Part shown: piece after piece, positions 46,626-54,847 of the stretch
How the letters are laid out: each line of letters starts with the position of its first letter
Numbering within the stretch: the stretch's first letter is position 1
DNA from: Pseudomonas alcaliphila JAB1
Lineage (GTDB): Bacteria; Pseudomonadota; Gammaproteobacteria; Pseudomonadales; Pseudomonadaceae
DNA: 64,000 bases
Direction of reading: 5' to 3'
Assembly: GCF_001941865.1 (NCBI RefSeq)
Contig: NZ_CP016162.1
Location: 682,001 to 746,000, forward strand
Translations under genes and position numbers: made by a program
Notes under the pieces: model-generated
Database searches by the model: none
Seen by the model: only the letters and a program-made list of their open reading frames with translations
What the model was told of the DNA's origin: nothing

Positions 46626-47525
46626 ATGCTCGCGGCACAGGCAATTTTGCCGATCTTCGCTCTGATCGTTCTCGGCTATCTGCTCGGCTGGCGCCAGTGG
46701 CTCACCAACGAGTCGGCGGCCGGTCTGGCCAACATCACCTTCAAGCTGTTCATGCCGACGCTGCTGTTCGCCGGTATCGTCAAGGCATCGCTGGCCGAAG
46801 GTCTGTCGCCAATGCTGCTGTTGGCCTACTACCTGCCGGTACTGCTGGTGTTCGGCGTGGTAAACGTGCTGGCGCACTGGCGTCGCGGTACGGCGACGCC
46901 GCTGGGATTGGTGGCGGCGTTCTCCAACAACGTGCTGGTGGGCATTCCGCTGATCGCCAGCCTGATGGGTAACGACGGCCTGCTCTACGTGTTCGCCATC
47001 CTGGTGTTCCACAGCCTCACGCTGTTTTCCCTTCACAGTTTCTATGCCGCTTTCGGTAGTCAGGAGCGTGTCGACGGTCGCGCGCTGCTGAAGAACCTGG
47101 CCAACCCGATGATCATCGGCCTGGGACTGGGCGCACTGCTCAACCTGTCCGGGCTGCAGGTGCCGGAAAGCCTGTGGCGGGCGATCACCTGGCTCGGCCA
47201 GGCCGCGTTACCTTGCGCGCTGATCGTGCTCGGCGCCAGCCTGTCGCGTTATCGCCTGCGCCCTACCGGCGAGGCCTGGGGCGTGGCCTTGGCCAAGCTG
47301 GTGTTGTTCCCGGCGCTGGTCTGGTGGCTCAGCGGCCAGTTGCCTGGCCTGAACGAGACGGCGCGCAGCGTGTTGGTGCTGCTCGCGGCCTGTCCCAGCG
47401 GGGTCAACGTAATGGCTTTTGCCCGTACGGCCGAAGACAGCCGTAGCGTCAGCGCGGCGATCTCGCTATCCACGCTGTTGGCGGCGGTTTCACTGCCGCT
47501 GTGGATGCTGCTGGTGGGGTTCTGA
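46626..47525 (+). CDS. AEC family transporter (auxin efflux carrier superfamily)
   Basis: 299 residues from ATG 46626, with GGAGG eleven bases upstream; the open frame extends 44 codons further but is not hydrophobic there. Ten predicted helices in two halves, with family features LPIFALIVLGYLLGWRQWL at the N-terminus, FSNNVLVGIPLIASL and ACPSGVNVMAFART in the two crossover regions. Members carry malonate, malate or other carboxylates or amino-acid derivatives; the substrate is unknown. The 272 bp before it contain only the divergent promoters of it and the repeat protein. Confidence 0.88.
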   Translation: MLAAQAILPIFALIVLGYLLGWRQWLTNESAAGLANITFKLFMPTLLFAGIVKASLAEGLSPMLLLAYYLPVLLVFGVVNVLAHWRRGTATPLGLVAAFSNNVLVGIPLIASLMGNDGLLYVFAILVFHSLTLFSLHSFYAAFGSQERVDGRALLKNLANPMIIGLGLGALLNLSGLQVPESLWRAITWLGQAALPCALIVLGASLSRYRLRPTGEAWGVALAKLVLFPALVWWLSGQLPGLNETARSVLVLLAACPSGVNVMAFARTAEDSRSVSAAISLSTLLAAVSLPLWMLLVGF

Positions 47526-47617
47526 TTGTTCTGTCTGGTGATTCCCTCTTCCGGGCGATAGGCGTGTTCGCGGTGGCCGGCTAGCATCGCGCTTCCGATC
47601 CATTCAGGACTGCCCAG

Positions 47618-48565
47618 ATGAAACGCCTCGCCCACGTGCTGCTCGGTCTGCTGTTGGTGTTCGGGTTGACCCTTGCCGCCTTCGTCGCGCTCAACTGGGC
47701 CCCGGATCGCCCGCTGGACGAACTCAAGGCGCGCTGGGCGCCACCGCCTTCGCAGTTCGTCGACATCGATGGAATGTCGGTACACCTGCGTGATCAGGGA
47801 CGGCGCGATGACCCCGAGCCCATCCTGCTGTTGCACGGCACCTCCGCCAGCCTGCACACCTGGGAAGGTTGGGTAAAAGAGCTGGCCAAGCAGCGTCGCG
47901 TGATCAGCCTGGACTTACCCGGTTTCGGCCTGACCGGGCCATTTCCCGATGGCGATTACCGCGTCCAGCACTACACAGGCTTTCTCCGCAGTCTGCTCGA
48001 TCATCTGCAGGTGAGCCGTGTAGTGCTGGTCGGCAACAGTTTCGGCGGCCAGTTGGCCTGGCGCTTTGCCCTGGCCCATCCCGAACGCAGCGCGCGTCTG
48101 GTACTGGTGGATGCAGCCGGCTATCCGCGCAACGCCGAGTCGGTGCCGATAGGCTTTCGTCTGGCCGGCATCCCGGCCTTGGCGCCAGTGATGAGCCGGC
48201 TGTTGCCGCGCAGCATGATCGAGTCGAGCGTGCGCAATGTTTATGGTGATCCAGACAAAGTCGATGACGAACTGGTCGAGCGTTACTACCAGCTGACCCT
48301 GCGTGCCGGCAATCGTCAGGCCTTGCGTCAGCGCTTCGCCCAGGCCCCCAGTGGCGAGCTGCACGAGCGCATCGGCGAGCTCGAATTGCCCACGCTGATC
48401 ATTTGGGGTGGGCGTGACCGGTTGATTCCGCCGGACAATGCCGAGCGTTTCGCCGCTGACATCGCCGACAGCCAGTTGGTGCTGTTCGATGACCTTGGCC
48501 ACGTGCCCCAGGAAGAGGAGCCGCAGCGCACCGTCGCGGTGCTCGTTGCCTTTCTGCAGCGCTGA
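47618..48565 (+). CDS. Membrane-anchored alpha/beta hydrolase
   Basis: 315 residues. An N-terminal anchor or signal (about 5-25) precedes an alpha/beta-hydrolase domain. The oxyanion-hole motif is LLLHGTSASLHTWEG, the nucleophile elbow GNSFGG (Ser about 143) and the catalytic His is in LGHVPQEE; the acid is probably the Asp in WGGRDRLIPP. It resembles haloperoxidase and epoxide-hydrolase-like lipases. The substrate is unknown. It follows the AEC gene by 92 bp and may be a separate unit. Confidence 0.87.
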   Translation: MKRLAHVLLGLLLVFGLTLAAFVALNWAPDRPLDELKARWAPPPSQFVDIDGMSVHLRDQGRRDDPEPILLLHGTSASLHTWEGWVKELAKQRRVISLDLPGFGLTGPFPDGDYRVQHYTGFLRSLLDHLQVSRVVLVGNSFGGQLAWRFALAHPERSARLVLVDAAGYPRNAESVPIGFRLAGIPALAPVMSRLLPRSMIESSVRNVYGDPDKVDDELVERYYQLTLRAGNRQALRQRFAQAPSGELHERIGELELPTLIIWGGRDRLIPPDNAERFAADIADSQLVLFDDLGHVPQEEEPQRTVAVLVAFLQR

Positions 48566-48701
48566 GGCTCTAGATCGGTACTTTCCAAGCCTTTGATTTT
48601 GTTCGTGGAAGCGCTGGCTGTTAATGGCTGGCGCGTTTCCTGCTACGGCTCGGCGGGGCGGTTGGCTTTGGCGAATCTTCGTCTAGGCTGACGAGATAAC
48701 G

Positions 48702-48709
48702 AACAAAAA
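48702..48709 (+). promoter_or_regulatory. Possible Crc/Hfq A-rich site before the TRAP operon
   Basis: AACAAAAA matches the AAnAAnAA catabolite-activity motif and lies 13 bases before the ATG of the small permease, next to the AGGAA ribosome-binding site. In Pseudomonas Hfq with Crc binds such sites and represses translation of catabolic genes. Confidence 0.4.
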
Positions 48710-48722
48710 AGCAGGAAACTGC

Positions 48723-49229
48723 ATGCGCAAGGGCATTCGAGCTTTCGTCCACGCGGTGGACGCCTTCAACCGGAGGGTCGGGCGTTTCGCCATGTACCTG
48801 ATCTTCGCCATGCTGGCGGTGCTGCTGTACTCCTCGATCAGCAAGACCTTCTTCACCCCGTCGATCTGGACCCTGGAAAGCGCGCAGTTCCTCATGGTCG
48901 CCTACTTCCTGCTCGGCGGCGCCTACTCGATGCAGCTCGACGCCCACGTGCGCATGGACCTGGCCTACAGCCACTGGTCGCCGCGCACCCGCGCCGTGGT
49001 CGATGCGATCACCGTGTTCATGCTGATCTTCTACCTGGTGCTGCTGCTGATCGGCGGCATCTCCTCCACCGAATACGCCCTGGAATACCAGGAAACCAGC
49101 TACTCGGCCTGGTCGCCCTATATGGCGCCGATCAAGCTGGTGATGTGCTTCGGCATCTTGCTGATGCTGCTGCAGGCCATCGCCACCTTCTTCAAGGACC
49201 TCTACGCCGCCCGCGGGGAGACGCTGTAA
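48723..49229 (+). CDS. TRAP transporter small permease (DctQ-like)
   Basis: 168 residues with four hydrophobic helices (about 20-40, 55-75, 95-118, 138-158), the standard DctQ layout. An acidic/aromatic helix-3 region reads GGISSTEYALEYQETSYSAW. It forms the small membrane subunit with the large permease. Its stop overlaps the next start by one base (TAATG). It is the first gene of a complete TRAP operon with the binding protein at 50690. Confidence 0.92.
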   Translation: MRKGIRAFVHAVDAFNRRVGRFAMYLIFAMLAVLLYSSISKTFFTPSIWTLESAQFLMVAYFLLGGAYSMQLDAHVRMDLAYSHWSPRTRAVVDAITVFMLIFYLVLLLIGGISSTEYALEYQETSYSAWSPYMAPIKLVMCFGILLMLLQAIATFFKDLYAARGETL

Positions 49230-50554
49230 TGGATTACCAGCTGATCGCGCTGCTGATGTTCTCCTCGATGATGCTGCTGCTGCTCACCGGCAAGCGCGTG
49301 TTCGGCGCCATCGGTTTCGTCGCTGTCGCCGCCGCGCTGCTGCTGTGGGGCGACGGCGGCTCGGAGATGGCCTTCAGCGCGGCGATGAAGCTGATGAAGT
49401 GGTACCCGCTGCTGACCCTGCCGATGTTCGTGTTCATGGGCTACATGCTCTCCGAGTCCGGCCTGGCCGAAGACCTGTACCGGATGTTCCACGTGTGGAT
49501 GGGGCCGCTGCCCGGCGGCCTGGCCATCGGCACCATCGGCCTGATGGTGGTGATCTCGGCGATGAACGGGCTGAGCGTGGCCGGCATGGCCATCGGCGCC
49601 AGCATCGCCCTGCCCGAGCTGCTGCGCCGCGGCTACGACAAGATCATGGTCACCGGGGTGATTCAGGCCGGCAGCTCGCTGGGCATCCTCATCCCGCCCA
49701 GCGTGGTGCTAGTGCTGTACGGCATGATCGCCCGTCAGCCGGTCGGCCAGCTGTGGCTGGCCGGGGCCATTCCCGGGCTGCTGATGGCGAGCCTGTTCGC
49801 CCTCTACATCGTCGTGCGCTGCCGCCTGCAGCCGCAGCTCGGCCCGCCCCTGGCCGAGGCCGAGCGGTTGCAGGTCAGCCGCCGGGAAAAGCTGTTGCTG
49901 CTGCGCGCTGGGCTGGCGCCGCTGTTCATCTTCTTCGCCATGACCGGGTTGTTCCTGCTGGGCTACACCAGCCTGGTGGAAAGCTCCGCGGTGGGCGCCG
50001 CCGCCGCCATGCTGATGGCGCTGGTCAAGCGCCGGTTGAACCGCCAGGTGATGGAGGAGACGCTGCGCAAGACCCTGGCCATCAGTTGCATGTTCATGTG
50101 GATCATCCTCGCCGCGCTGTGCTTCGGCGCGGTGTTCGACGGACTCGGCGCGGTGCGGGTGATCGAGAGCTTCTTTGTCGAACGCCTCGACCTCGGTCCC
50201 TGGCAGATCCTCATCATGATGCAGCTGTCTTTCATCATCATGGGCATGTTCCTCGACGACACCGCCATGCTGGTCATAGTCGCGCCGCTCTACATCCCGC
50301 TGGTCGGCGCGCTGGGCTTCGACCTGGTGTGGTACGGCGTGCTCTACACCATCACCTGCCAGATCGCCTACATGACCCCGCCGTTCGGCTACAACCTGTT
50401 CCTCATGCGCGCCATGGCCCCGCCCGAGGTGAGCCTGCGCGACATCTACGTCTCGGTCACCCCCTTCGTGCTGGTGATGATCCTGAGCCTGATCCTGGTG
50501 ATGATCTTCCCGCAGCTGGCGCTGTGGCTACCGCAGCTGCACTACGGTGGCTGA
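49229..50554 (+). CDS. TRAP transporter large permease (DctM-like)
   Basis: 441 residues from ATG 49229, with about twelve helices. Family motifs include LLTLPMFVFMGYMLSESGLA, GVIQAGSSLGILIPPSVVLV and MFLDDTAMLVIVAPLYIPLV. It forms the sodium-coupled translocation pathway, taking substrate from the periplasmic binding protein. It is translationally coupled to the small permease gene. The substrate is unknown from this subunit. Confidence 0.94.
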   Translation: MDYQLIALLMFSSMMLLLLTGKRVFGAIGFVAVAAALLLWGDGGSEMAFSAAMKLMKWYPLLTLPMFVFMGYMLSESGLAEDLYRMFHVWMGPLPGGLAIGTIGLMVVISAMNGLSVAGMAIGASIALPELLRRGYDKIMVTGVIQAGSSLGILIPPSVVLVLYGMIARQPVGQLWLAGAIPGLLMASLFALYIVVRCRLQPQLGPPLAEAERLQVSRREKLLLLRAGLAPLFIFFAMTGLFLLGYTSLVESSAVGAAAAMLMALVKRRLNRQVMEETLRKTLAISCMFMWIILAALCFGAVFDGLGAVRVIESFFVERLDLGPWQILIMMQLSFIIMGMFLDDTAMLVIVAPLYIPLVGALGFDLVWYGVLYTITCQIAYMTPPFGYNLFLMRAMAPPEVSLRDIYVSVTPFVLVMILSLILVMIFPQLALWLPQLHYGG

Positions 50555-50689
50555 TTTTCGGAAATCGGCGCGCCCCGCGCGCCAGCAGTCGAGCCGGCGC
50601 CTGCCGGTCACTGGTGAGGCCGCCGCGGTGCGCGCGGCGGCAATGAGCGGTTGTATTGCATCTGCATCGACACTATTGGAGAGACCAGC

Positions 50690-51724
50690 ATGAGTACGAG
50701 ACGCGATTTCCTGAAAACCGCCGCGGTCGGCACCGCCGCCCTGGGTTCGGCGCACATCTACGCGCAGGAGCCGAAGAAGATCACCTGGCGCCTGCAGACC
50801 TACGCCGGCCCGGCGCTGGCCGAGCACGTAATCAAGCCGTCGATCGACGCCTTCAACAAGGCCGCCAACGGCCAGATGGAGATCCAGCTGTACTTCGCCG
50901 ACCAGTTGGTGCCCACCGGCGAGCTGTTCCGCGCCATGCAGCGCGGCACCATCGACGCAGTGCAGAGCGACGACGACTCCATCGCCGCGCCTGTGGACGT
51001 CTCGGTGTTCGGTGGCTACTTCCCCTTCGCCACCCGCTACAGCCTCGACGTGCCGGTGCTGTTCGAGCAGTACGGCCTCAACGACATCTGGGCCGAGGCC
51101 TACGGCGAGGTCAAGGGCGTCACCTGGCTCGGCGCTGGCGCCTGGGACCCCTGCCACTTCGCTACGGTGCAGCCGATCACCAAGCTCGAACACCTCAAGG
51201 GCAAGCGCATCTTCACCTTCCCCACAGCCGGCAAGTTCCTCGCCCGCTTCGGCGTGATTCCGGTGACCCTGCCCTGGGAAGACGTCGAGGTGGCGATCCA
51301 GACTGGAGAGCTGGACGGCATCGCCTGGTCCGGCATCACCGAGGACTACACCGTCGGCTGGGCCAACGTCACCAAGTACTTCCTCACCAACAACATCTCC
51401 GGCGCCTGGTGCGGTTCCTACTTCGCCAACTCGGACAAATGGGCGGAAGTGCCGGAGCACCTCAAGACCCTGTTCAAACTGTGCATGGATAGCTCCAACT
51501 ACTACCGCCAGCACTGGTACTGGGGCGGCGAGGCGCAATTGCGCGTGGAGGGCGGCAAACTGGAGCTGACCTCCATCCCGGCAGAGGAATGGGCCACGGT
51601 GGAAGCCGAGGCGCTGAAGTTCTGGGACGAAATCGCCAAGACCAGCCCGCGCTGCGCCAAGGTGGTGGATATCTTCAAGAAGTACAACGCACTGATGGCC
51701 AAGGCCGGGGCGCCTTATCGTTGA
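50690..51724 (+). CDS. TRAP transporter substrate-binding protein (DctP-like), Tat signal
   Basis: 344 residues from ATG 50690. A twin-arginine signal, MSTRRDFLKTAAVGTAAL, precedes the periplasmic domain (ITWRLQTYAGPALAEHVIKP). The mid-domain ligand region includes GKRIFTFPTAGKFLARFG, where the family arginine that binds a substrate carboxylate is expected, and GELDGIAWSGITEDY, similar to TakP-type keto-acid binders. A carboxylate or zwitterionic ligand is therefore likely, but it is not identified. It is 135 bp after the large permease gene and ends the transporter unit. Confidence 0.9.
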   Translation: MSTRRDFLKTAAVGTAALGSAHIYAQEPKKITWRLQTYAGPALAEHVIKPSIDAFNKAANGQMEIQLYFADQLVPTGELFRAMQRGTIDAVQSDDDSIAAPVDVSVFGGYFPFATRYSLDVPVLFEQYGLNDIWAEAYGEVKGVTWLGAGAWDPCHFATVQPITKLEHLKGKRIFTFPTAGKFLARFGVIPVTLPWEDVEVAIQTGELDGIAWSGITEDYTVGWANVTKYFLTNNISGAWCGSYFANSDKWAEVPEHLKTLFKLCMDSSNYYRQHWYWGGEAQLRVEGGKLELTSIPAEEWATVEAEALKFWDEIAKTSPRCAKVVDIFKKYNALMAKAGAPYR

Positions 51725-51744
51725 TGTCATTTGAGTGAGCCAGA

Positions 51745-51770
51745 GCGCCCGTACCGAGCGGTACGGGCGC
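51745..51770 (+). terminator. Hairpin terminator after the TRAP operon
   Basis: GCGCCCGTACC-GAGC-GGTACGGGCGC is a perfect 11-bp stem, 21 bp after the binding-protein stop, with only a weak T-rich tail. It suggests that the ligase gene downstream has its own promoter in the 250-bp gap. Confidence 0.65.
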
Positions 51771-51958
51771 GGTTCTATCCCGCACAGCGTCGCGCCAGCC
51801 AGATTTTTCCCACCGCTTACCTGCCATCCCGGCAATCCTGTACCACACTCTATGAGCCTGAAACAGACGCGGTCACACGCGTCGTGCTGCGCTCGTGCGT
51901 CGTCGGCCTTGCCTGGCCGGTCATGGATGCCCAGCCCTTCGCTGAACCCGCCCGCGAT

Positions 51959-51966
51959 AACAACAA
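51959..51966 (+). promoter_or_regulatory. Possible Crc/Hfq A-rich site before the ligase gene
   Basis: AACAACAA fits the AAnAAnAA catabolite-activity motif and lies 15 bases before the ATG at 51982, overlapping the ribosome-binding region. Together with the site at 48702 it suggests shared carbon-catabolite repression of the block. Confidence 0.4.
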
Positions 51967-51981
51967 GACACAGGGGTTAGC

Positions 51982-53355
51982 ATGTTCAAACCACGGGATG
52001 TAAAGACCCTGGGCGATGCCCGGCGCATTGTCGAGGAGCGTGGCCTGAGCCACGTCAAGGTCGGCCTGTTCGACAACGATGGGGTGATGCGCGGCAAGTA
52101 CATGAGCCGCAGCAAGTTCTTCTCCGCCCTGGAGCACGGTTTCGCCTTCTGCGACGTGGTGCTCGGCTGGGACGTCAAGGATCAGCTCTACGACAACGCC
52201 CAGTACACCGGCTGGCACAGTGGCTACCCGGACGCGCCGGTGCGCATCCTGCCGCATACCTGCCGCGAGATTCCCTTCGAGAACGGTATGCTGCTGTTTC
52301 TCGCCGAGTTCGATCAGCAGGCCGAGGCGGTGTGCCCGCGCGCCACGTTGCGGCGGGTGATCCAGCGCTGCCAGGACATGGGGTTCGAGCCCTATGCCGC
52401 GCTGGAGTACGAATTCTTCATGTTCGATGAAACCCCGGACTCGGCACGGGCCAAGGGTTTTCGCGATCTAAAGCCATTCACGCCGGACTGGTTCGGCTAC
52501 TCGATGATCCGCAACTCGGTGCATGCCGAGCTCTATCACCAGATTCTCGAAATGGGTGAGGCGATGGATTTCCCCATCGAGGGCCTGCACACCGAGACCG
52601 GGCCGGGCGTGCTCGAGGCGGCAATCGCCTATGACCGCGCCGAGGCAGCGGCGGACAAGGGCGCGCTGTTCAAGACCTTCATGAAGGTACTGGCCCAGCG
52701 CAACGGGCTGATGGCTACGTTCATGGCCAAGTGGTCGGGCAAGTATCCGGGGCAAAGCGGGCACATCCATGTCTCGCTGCGTGATCGCAAGAGCGACAAG
52801 TCGGCCTTTTACGACCCCAGCCAGGCGCACAACATGAGCAAGTTGCAGCGGCATTTTCTCGCCGGGCAGCAGCGTCTGATGCCGGAATTCCTGTGCATGG
52901 TGGCGCCGACCCTGAACAGCTATCGGCGCCTGATCCCCGGCTTCTGGGCGCCGACCGACGCCACCTGGGGCGTGGAGAACCGCACCGCAGCGCTGCGGGT
53001 GATCCCAGGTAGCGACAAGTCGCAGCGTCAGGAGTACCGCCTCGGCGCCGCCGACGGCAATCCGTTCCTGGCGCTGTCGGTGGCCATCGGTTCGGGCTTG
53101 TACGGCGTCATGCAGCAGTGGGAACCGACCGAGCCGGTCAGCGGTAACGCCTACGCGGTCAAGCACCCAGAGGAACTGGCGCTGCCGCGCACACTGTGGG
53201 ACGCCGCGCAGCGCCTGAAGGGCTCGCAGGCCGCCCGCGAACTGTTCGGTGATGCCTTCGTCGAGCACTTCGCCGCCAGCCGCGAATGGGAAGAGCGCGA
53301 GTACCGTCGCCATGTCAGCGATTGGGAGCTGGATCGCTACTTCGAAATCATCTGA
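51982..53355 (+). CDS. Glutamine synthetase family gamma-glutamyl ligase
   Basis: 457 residues, close to the gamma-glutamylpolyamine-synthetase size. The N-terminal beta-grasp domain has GLFDNDGVMRGKYMSRSKF. The catalytic barrel has metal-binding acidic residues in ALEYEFFMFDE and the motif GLHTETGPGVLEAAI, then SGHIHVSLRD and TWGVENRTAALRVIPGSD. It should join an amine to the gamma-carboxyl of glutamate using ATP, as in PuuA, IpuC or GlnA4-type enzymes. It precedes an aldehyde and an alcohol dehydrogenase, which points to amine or amino-alcohol breakdown. It lies 257 bp after the TRAP binding-protein gene. Confidence 0.9.
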   Translation: MFKPRDVKTLGDARRIVEERGLSHVKVGLFDNDGVMRGKYMSRSKFFSALEHGFAFCDVVLGWDVKDQLYDNAQYTGWHSGYPDAPVRILPHTCREIPFENGMLLFLAEFDQQAEAVCPRATLRRVIQRCQDMGFEPYAALEYEFFMFDETPDSARAKGFRDLKPFTPDWFGYSMIRNSVHAELYHQILEMGEAMDFPIEGLHTETGPGVLEAAIAYDRAEAAADKGALFKTFMKVLAQRNGLMATFMAKWSGKYPGQSGHIHVSLRDRKSDKSAFYDPSQAHNMSKLQRHFLAGQQRLMPEFLCMVAPTLNSYRRLIPGFWAPTDATWGVENRTAALRVIPGSDKSQRQEYRLGAADGNPFLALSVAIGSGLYGVMQQWEPTEPVSGNAYAVKHPEELALPRTLWDAAQRLKGSQAARELFGDAFVEHFAASREWEEREYRRHVSDWELDRYFEII

Positions 53356-53366
53356 TTCCACCGTCC

Positions 53367-53425
53367 GTAGCCCGGATGCAAGCCGGGGCGGTTTCGTCGA
53401 GTGTCCCGGATTGCATCCGGGCTAC
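53367..53425. repeat. REP-type palindrome, family A
   Basis: GTAGCCCGGATGCAAGCCGG pairs with CCGGATTGCATCCGGGCTAC around a short loop. Same family as 2264-2323, with one changed base in the left arm. It lies in the 95-bp gap between the ligase and aldehyde dehydrogenase genes. Confidence 0.85.
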
Positions 53426-53450
53426 ACGGGCAAGGTTTCTGGAGCACCTT

Positions 53451-54839
53451 ATGAGCAAGCTGCAATGCATTTCCCCCATCGACGGCTCGGTCTACGTCGA
53501 GCGTCATCTGGCGTCCAATCCCGAGGTGCTGGTAGCGCTGGCCAAGGCCGAACTGGCGCAGCAGGCCTGGAAGCAGACGCCGCTGCGTGAGCGTATCGCC
53601 ATCGGCCGGCGCGCCATCGAAGCCTTCGCTGCACGTGAGGCGCAGTTGGCCGAAGAGCTGTGCTGGATGATGGGCCGGCCGATCCGTTACGCCGCCGGCG
53701 AGATCCGTGGTTTCGTCGAACGTGCCAGCCATATGGCCGATATCGCCGAGGGCTCGCTGGCCGATATCCGCCTGCCGGAGAAGGCCGGTTTCACCCGTTT
53801 CATTCGCCGCGAGCCGCTGGGCCTGGCGTTGATCATCGCGCCCTGGAACTACCCCTACCTGACTGCCGTCAACGCGGTGATGCCGGCGCTGTTGGCGGGC
53901 AACGTGGTGCTGCTCAAACACTCGGCGCAAACACCGCTGTGTGCCGAACGCATGGTCGAGGCCTTCGTCGAGGCCGGTCTGCCCGAAGGCGTGTTCCAGT
54001 ACCTGCACCTGAGCCATGGCGAGACCGAAGCCTTGATTCGTTCGCCAAGCATCGACCACGTTGCCTTTACCGGTTCGGTGCCCGGCGGAGCCATGGTCGA
54101 GCGCGCGGCTGCAGGACGCTTCATCAGTGTCGGGCTGGAACTGGGTGGCAAGGACCCGGCCTACGTTCGGGCCGATGCCGATCTGCAGCACGCGGTGGAA
54201 ACCGCCATCGACGGCGCCTTCTTCAATTCCGGGCAATCCTGCTGCGGTATCGAGCGCATCTACGTGCACGAGTCGTTGTTCGACGAGTTCGTCGAGCGCG
54301 CCGTGGCGCTGGTGCGCCAATACAAACTGGGACGCTCGGACGACCCGCAGACCACCCTCGGCCCGCTGGTGCGCAGCGACGCCGCCGACTTCGTCCGCGC
54401 GCAGATCGCCGAGGCGATCGAGCAGGGCGCCAGGGCGCATATCGACCCGGCCGAGTTCCCCCTGGATGCGCCGGGCACGCCCTACCTGGCGCCGCAGGTG
54501 CTGACCAACGTCAGCCATGAAATGCGCGTGATGACCGAGGAATCCTTCGGCCCGGTGGTGGGCATTCAGAAGGTCGCCAGCGACGAGGAAGCGCTGGCGC
54601 TGATGAACGACAGCGAGTTCGGCCTGACCGCGGCGATCTTCAGCCACGACGTCGATGCCGCCATGGCCCTGGCTGACCGGGTGGAGGCCGGCACGGTGTT
54701 TCTCAACCGCTGCGACTACCTCGACCCCGGCCTGGCCTGGACTGGTGTTAAGCACTCCGGGCGCGGCTGCACCCTGTCACGGGTCGGCTACGAGCAACTG
54801 ACCCGGCCGAAATCCTTTCACTTCAAGACTGAGCTGTGA
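53451..54839 (+). CDS. NAD(P)-dependent aldehyde dehydrogenase
   Basis: 462 residues from ATG 53451, preceded by GGAG; a long upstream extension overlaps the ligase gene and the REP element and is rejected. The cofactor-binding IIAPWNYPY and FTGSVPGG motifs, the general base Glu in LELGGKDPA and the catalytic Cys in NSGQSCCGIERI are all present. It oxidises an aldehyde to the acid. The neighbouring ligase and alcohol dehydrogenase suggest that the aldehyde comes from an amino alcohol or polyamine, possibly as a gamma-glutamyl derivative. Its TGA is 8 bp before the next ATG. Confidence 0.93.
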   Translation: MSKLQCISPIDGSVYVERHLASNPEVLVALAKAELAQQAWKQTPLRERIAIGRRAIEAFAAREAQLAEELCWMMGRPIRYAAGEIRGFVERASHMADIAEGSLADIRLPEKAGFTRFIRREPLGLALIIAPWNYPYLTAVNAVMPALLAGNVVLLKHSAQTPLCAERMVEAFVEAGLPEGVFQYLHLSHGETEALIRSPSIDHVAFTGSVPGGAMVERAAAGRFISVGLELGGKDPAYVRADADLQHAVETAIDGAFFNSGQSCCGIERIYVHESLFDEFVERAVALVRQYKLGRSDDPQTTLGPLVRSDAADFVRAQIAEAIEQGARAHIDPAEFPLDAPGTPYLAPQVLTNVSHEMRVMTEESFGPVVGIQKVASDEEALALMNDSEFGLTAAIFSHDVDAAMALADRVEAGTVFLNRCDYLDPGLAWTGVKHSGRGCTLSRVGYEQLTRPKSFHFKTEL

Positions 54840-54847
54840 GGCGCGCC

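Noticed and set aside
53286..53450. Upstream extension of the aldehyde dehydrogenase
   Set aside because: It overlaps the ligase gene and a REP element; ATG 53451 has a Shine-Dalgarno site and a family-like N-terminus.
53337..54755. 472-codon frame on the minus strand opposite the aldehyde dehydrogenase
   Set aside because: It mirrors the GC bias of the ALDH gene, spans the REP element and has no family features.
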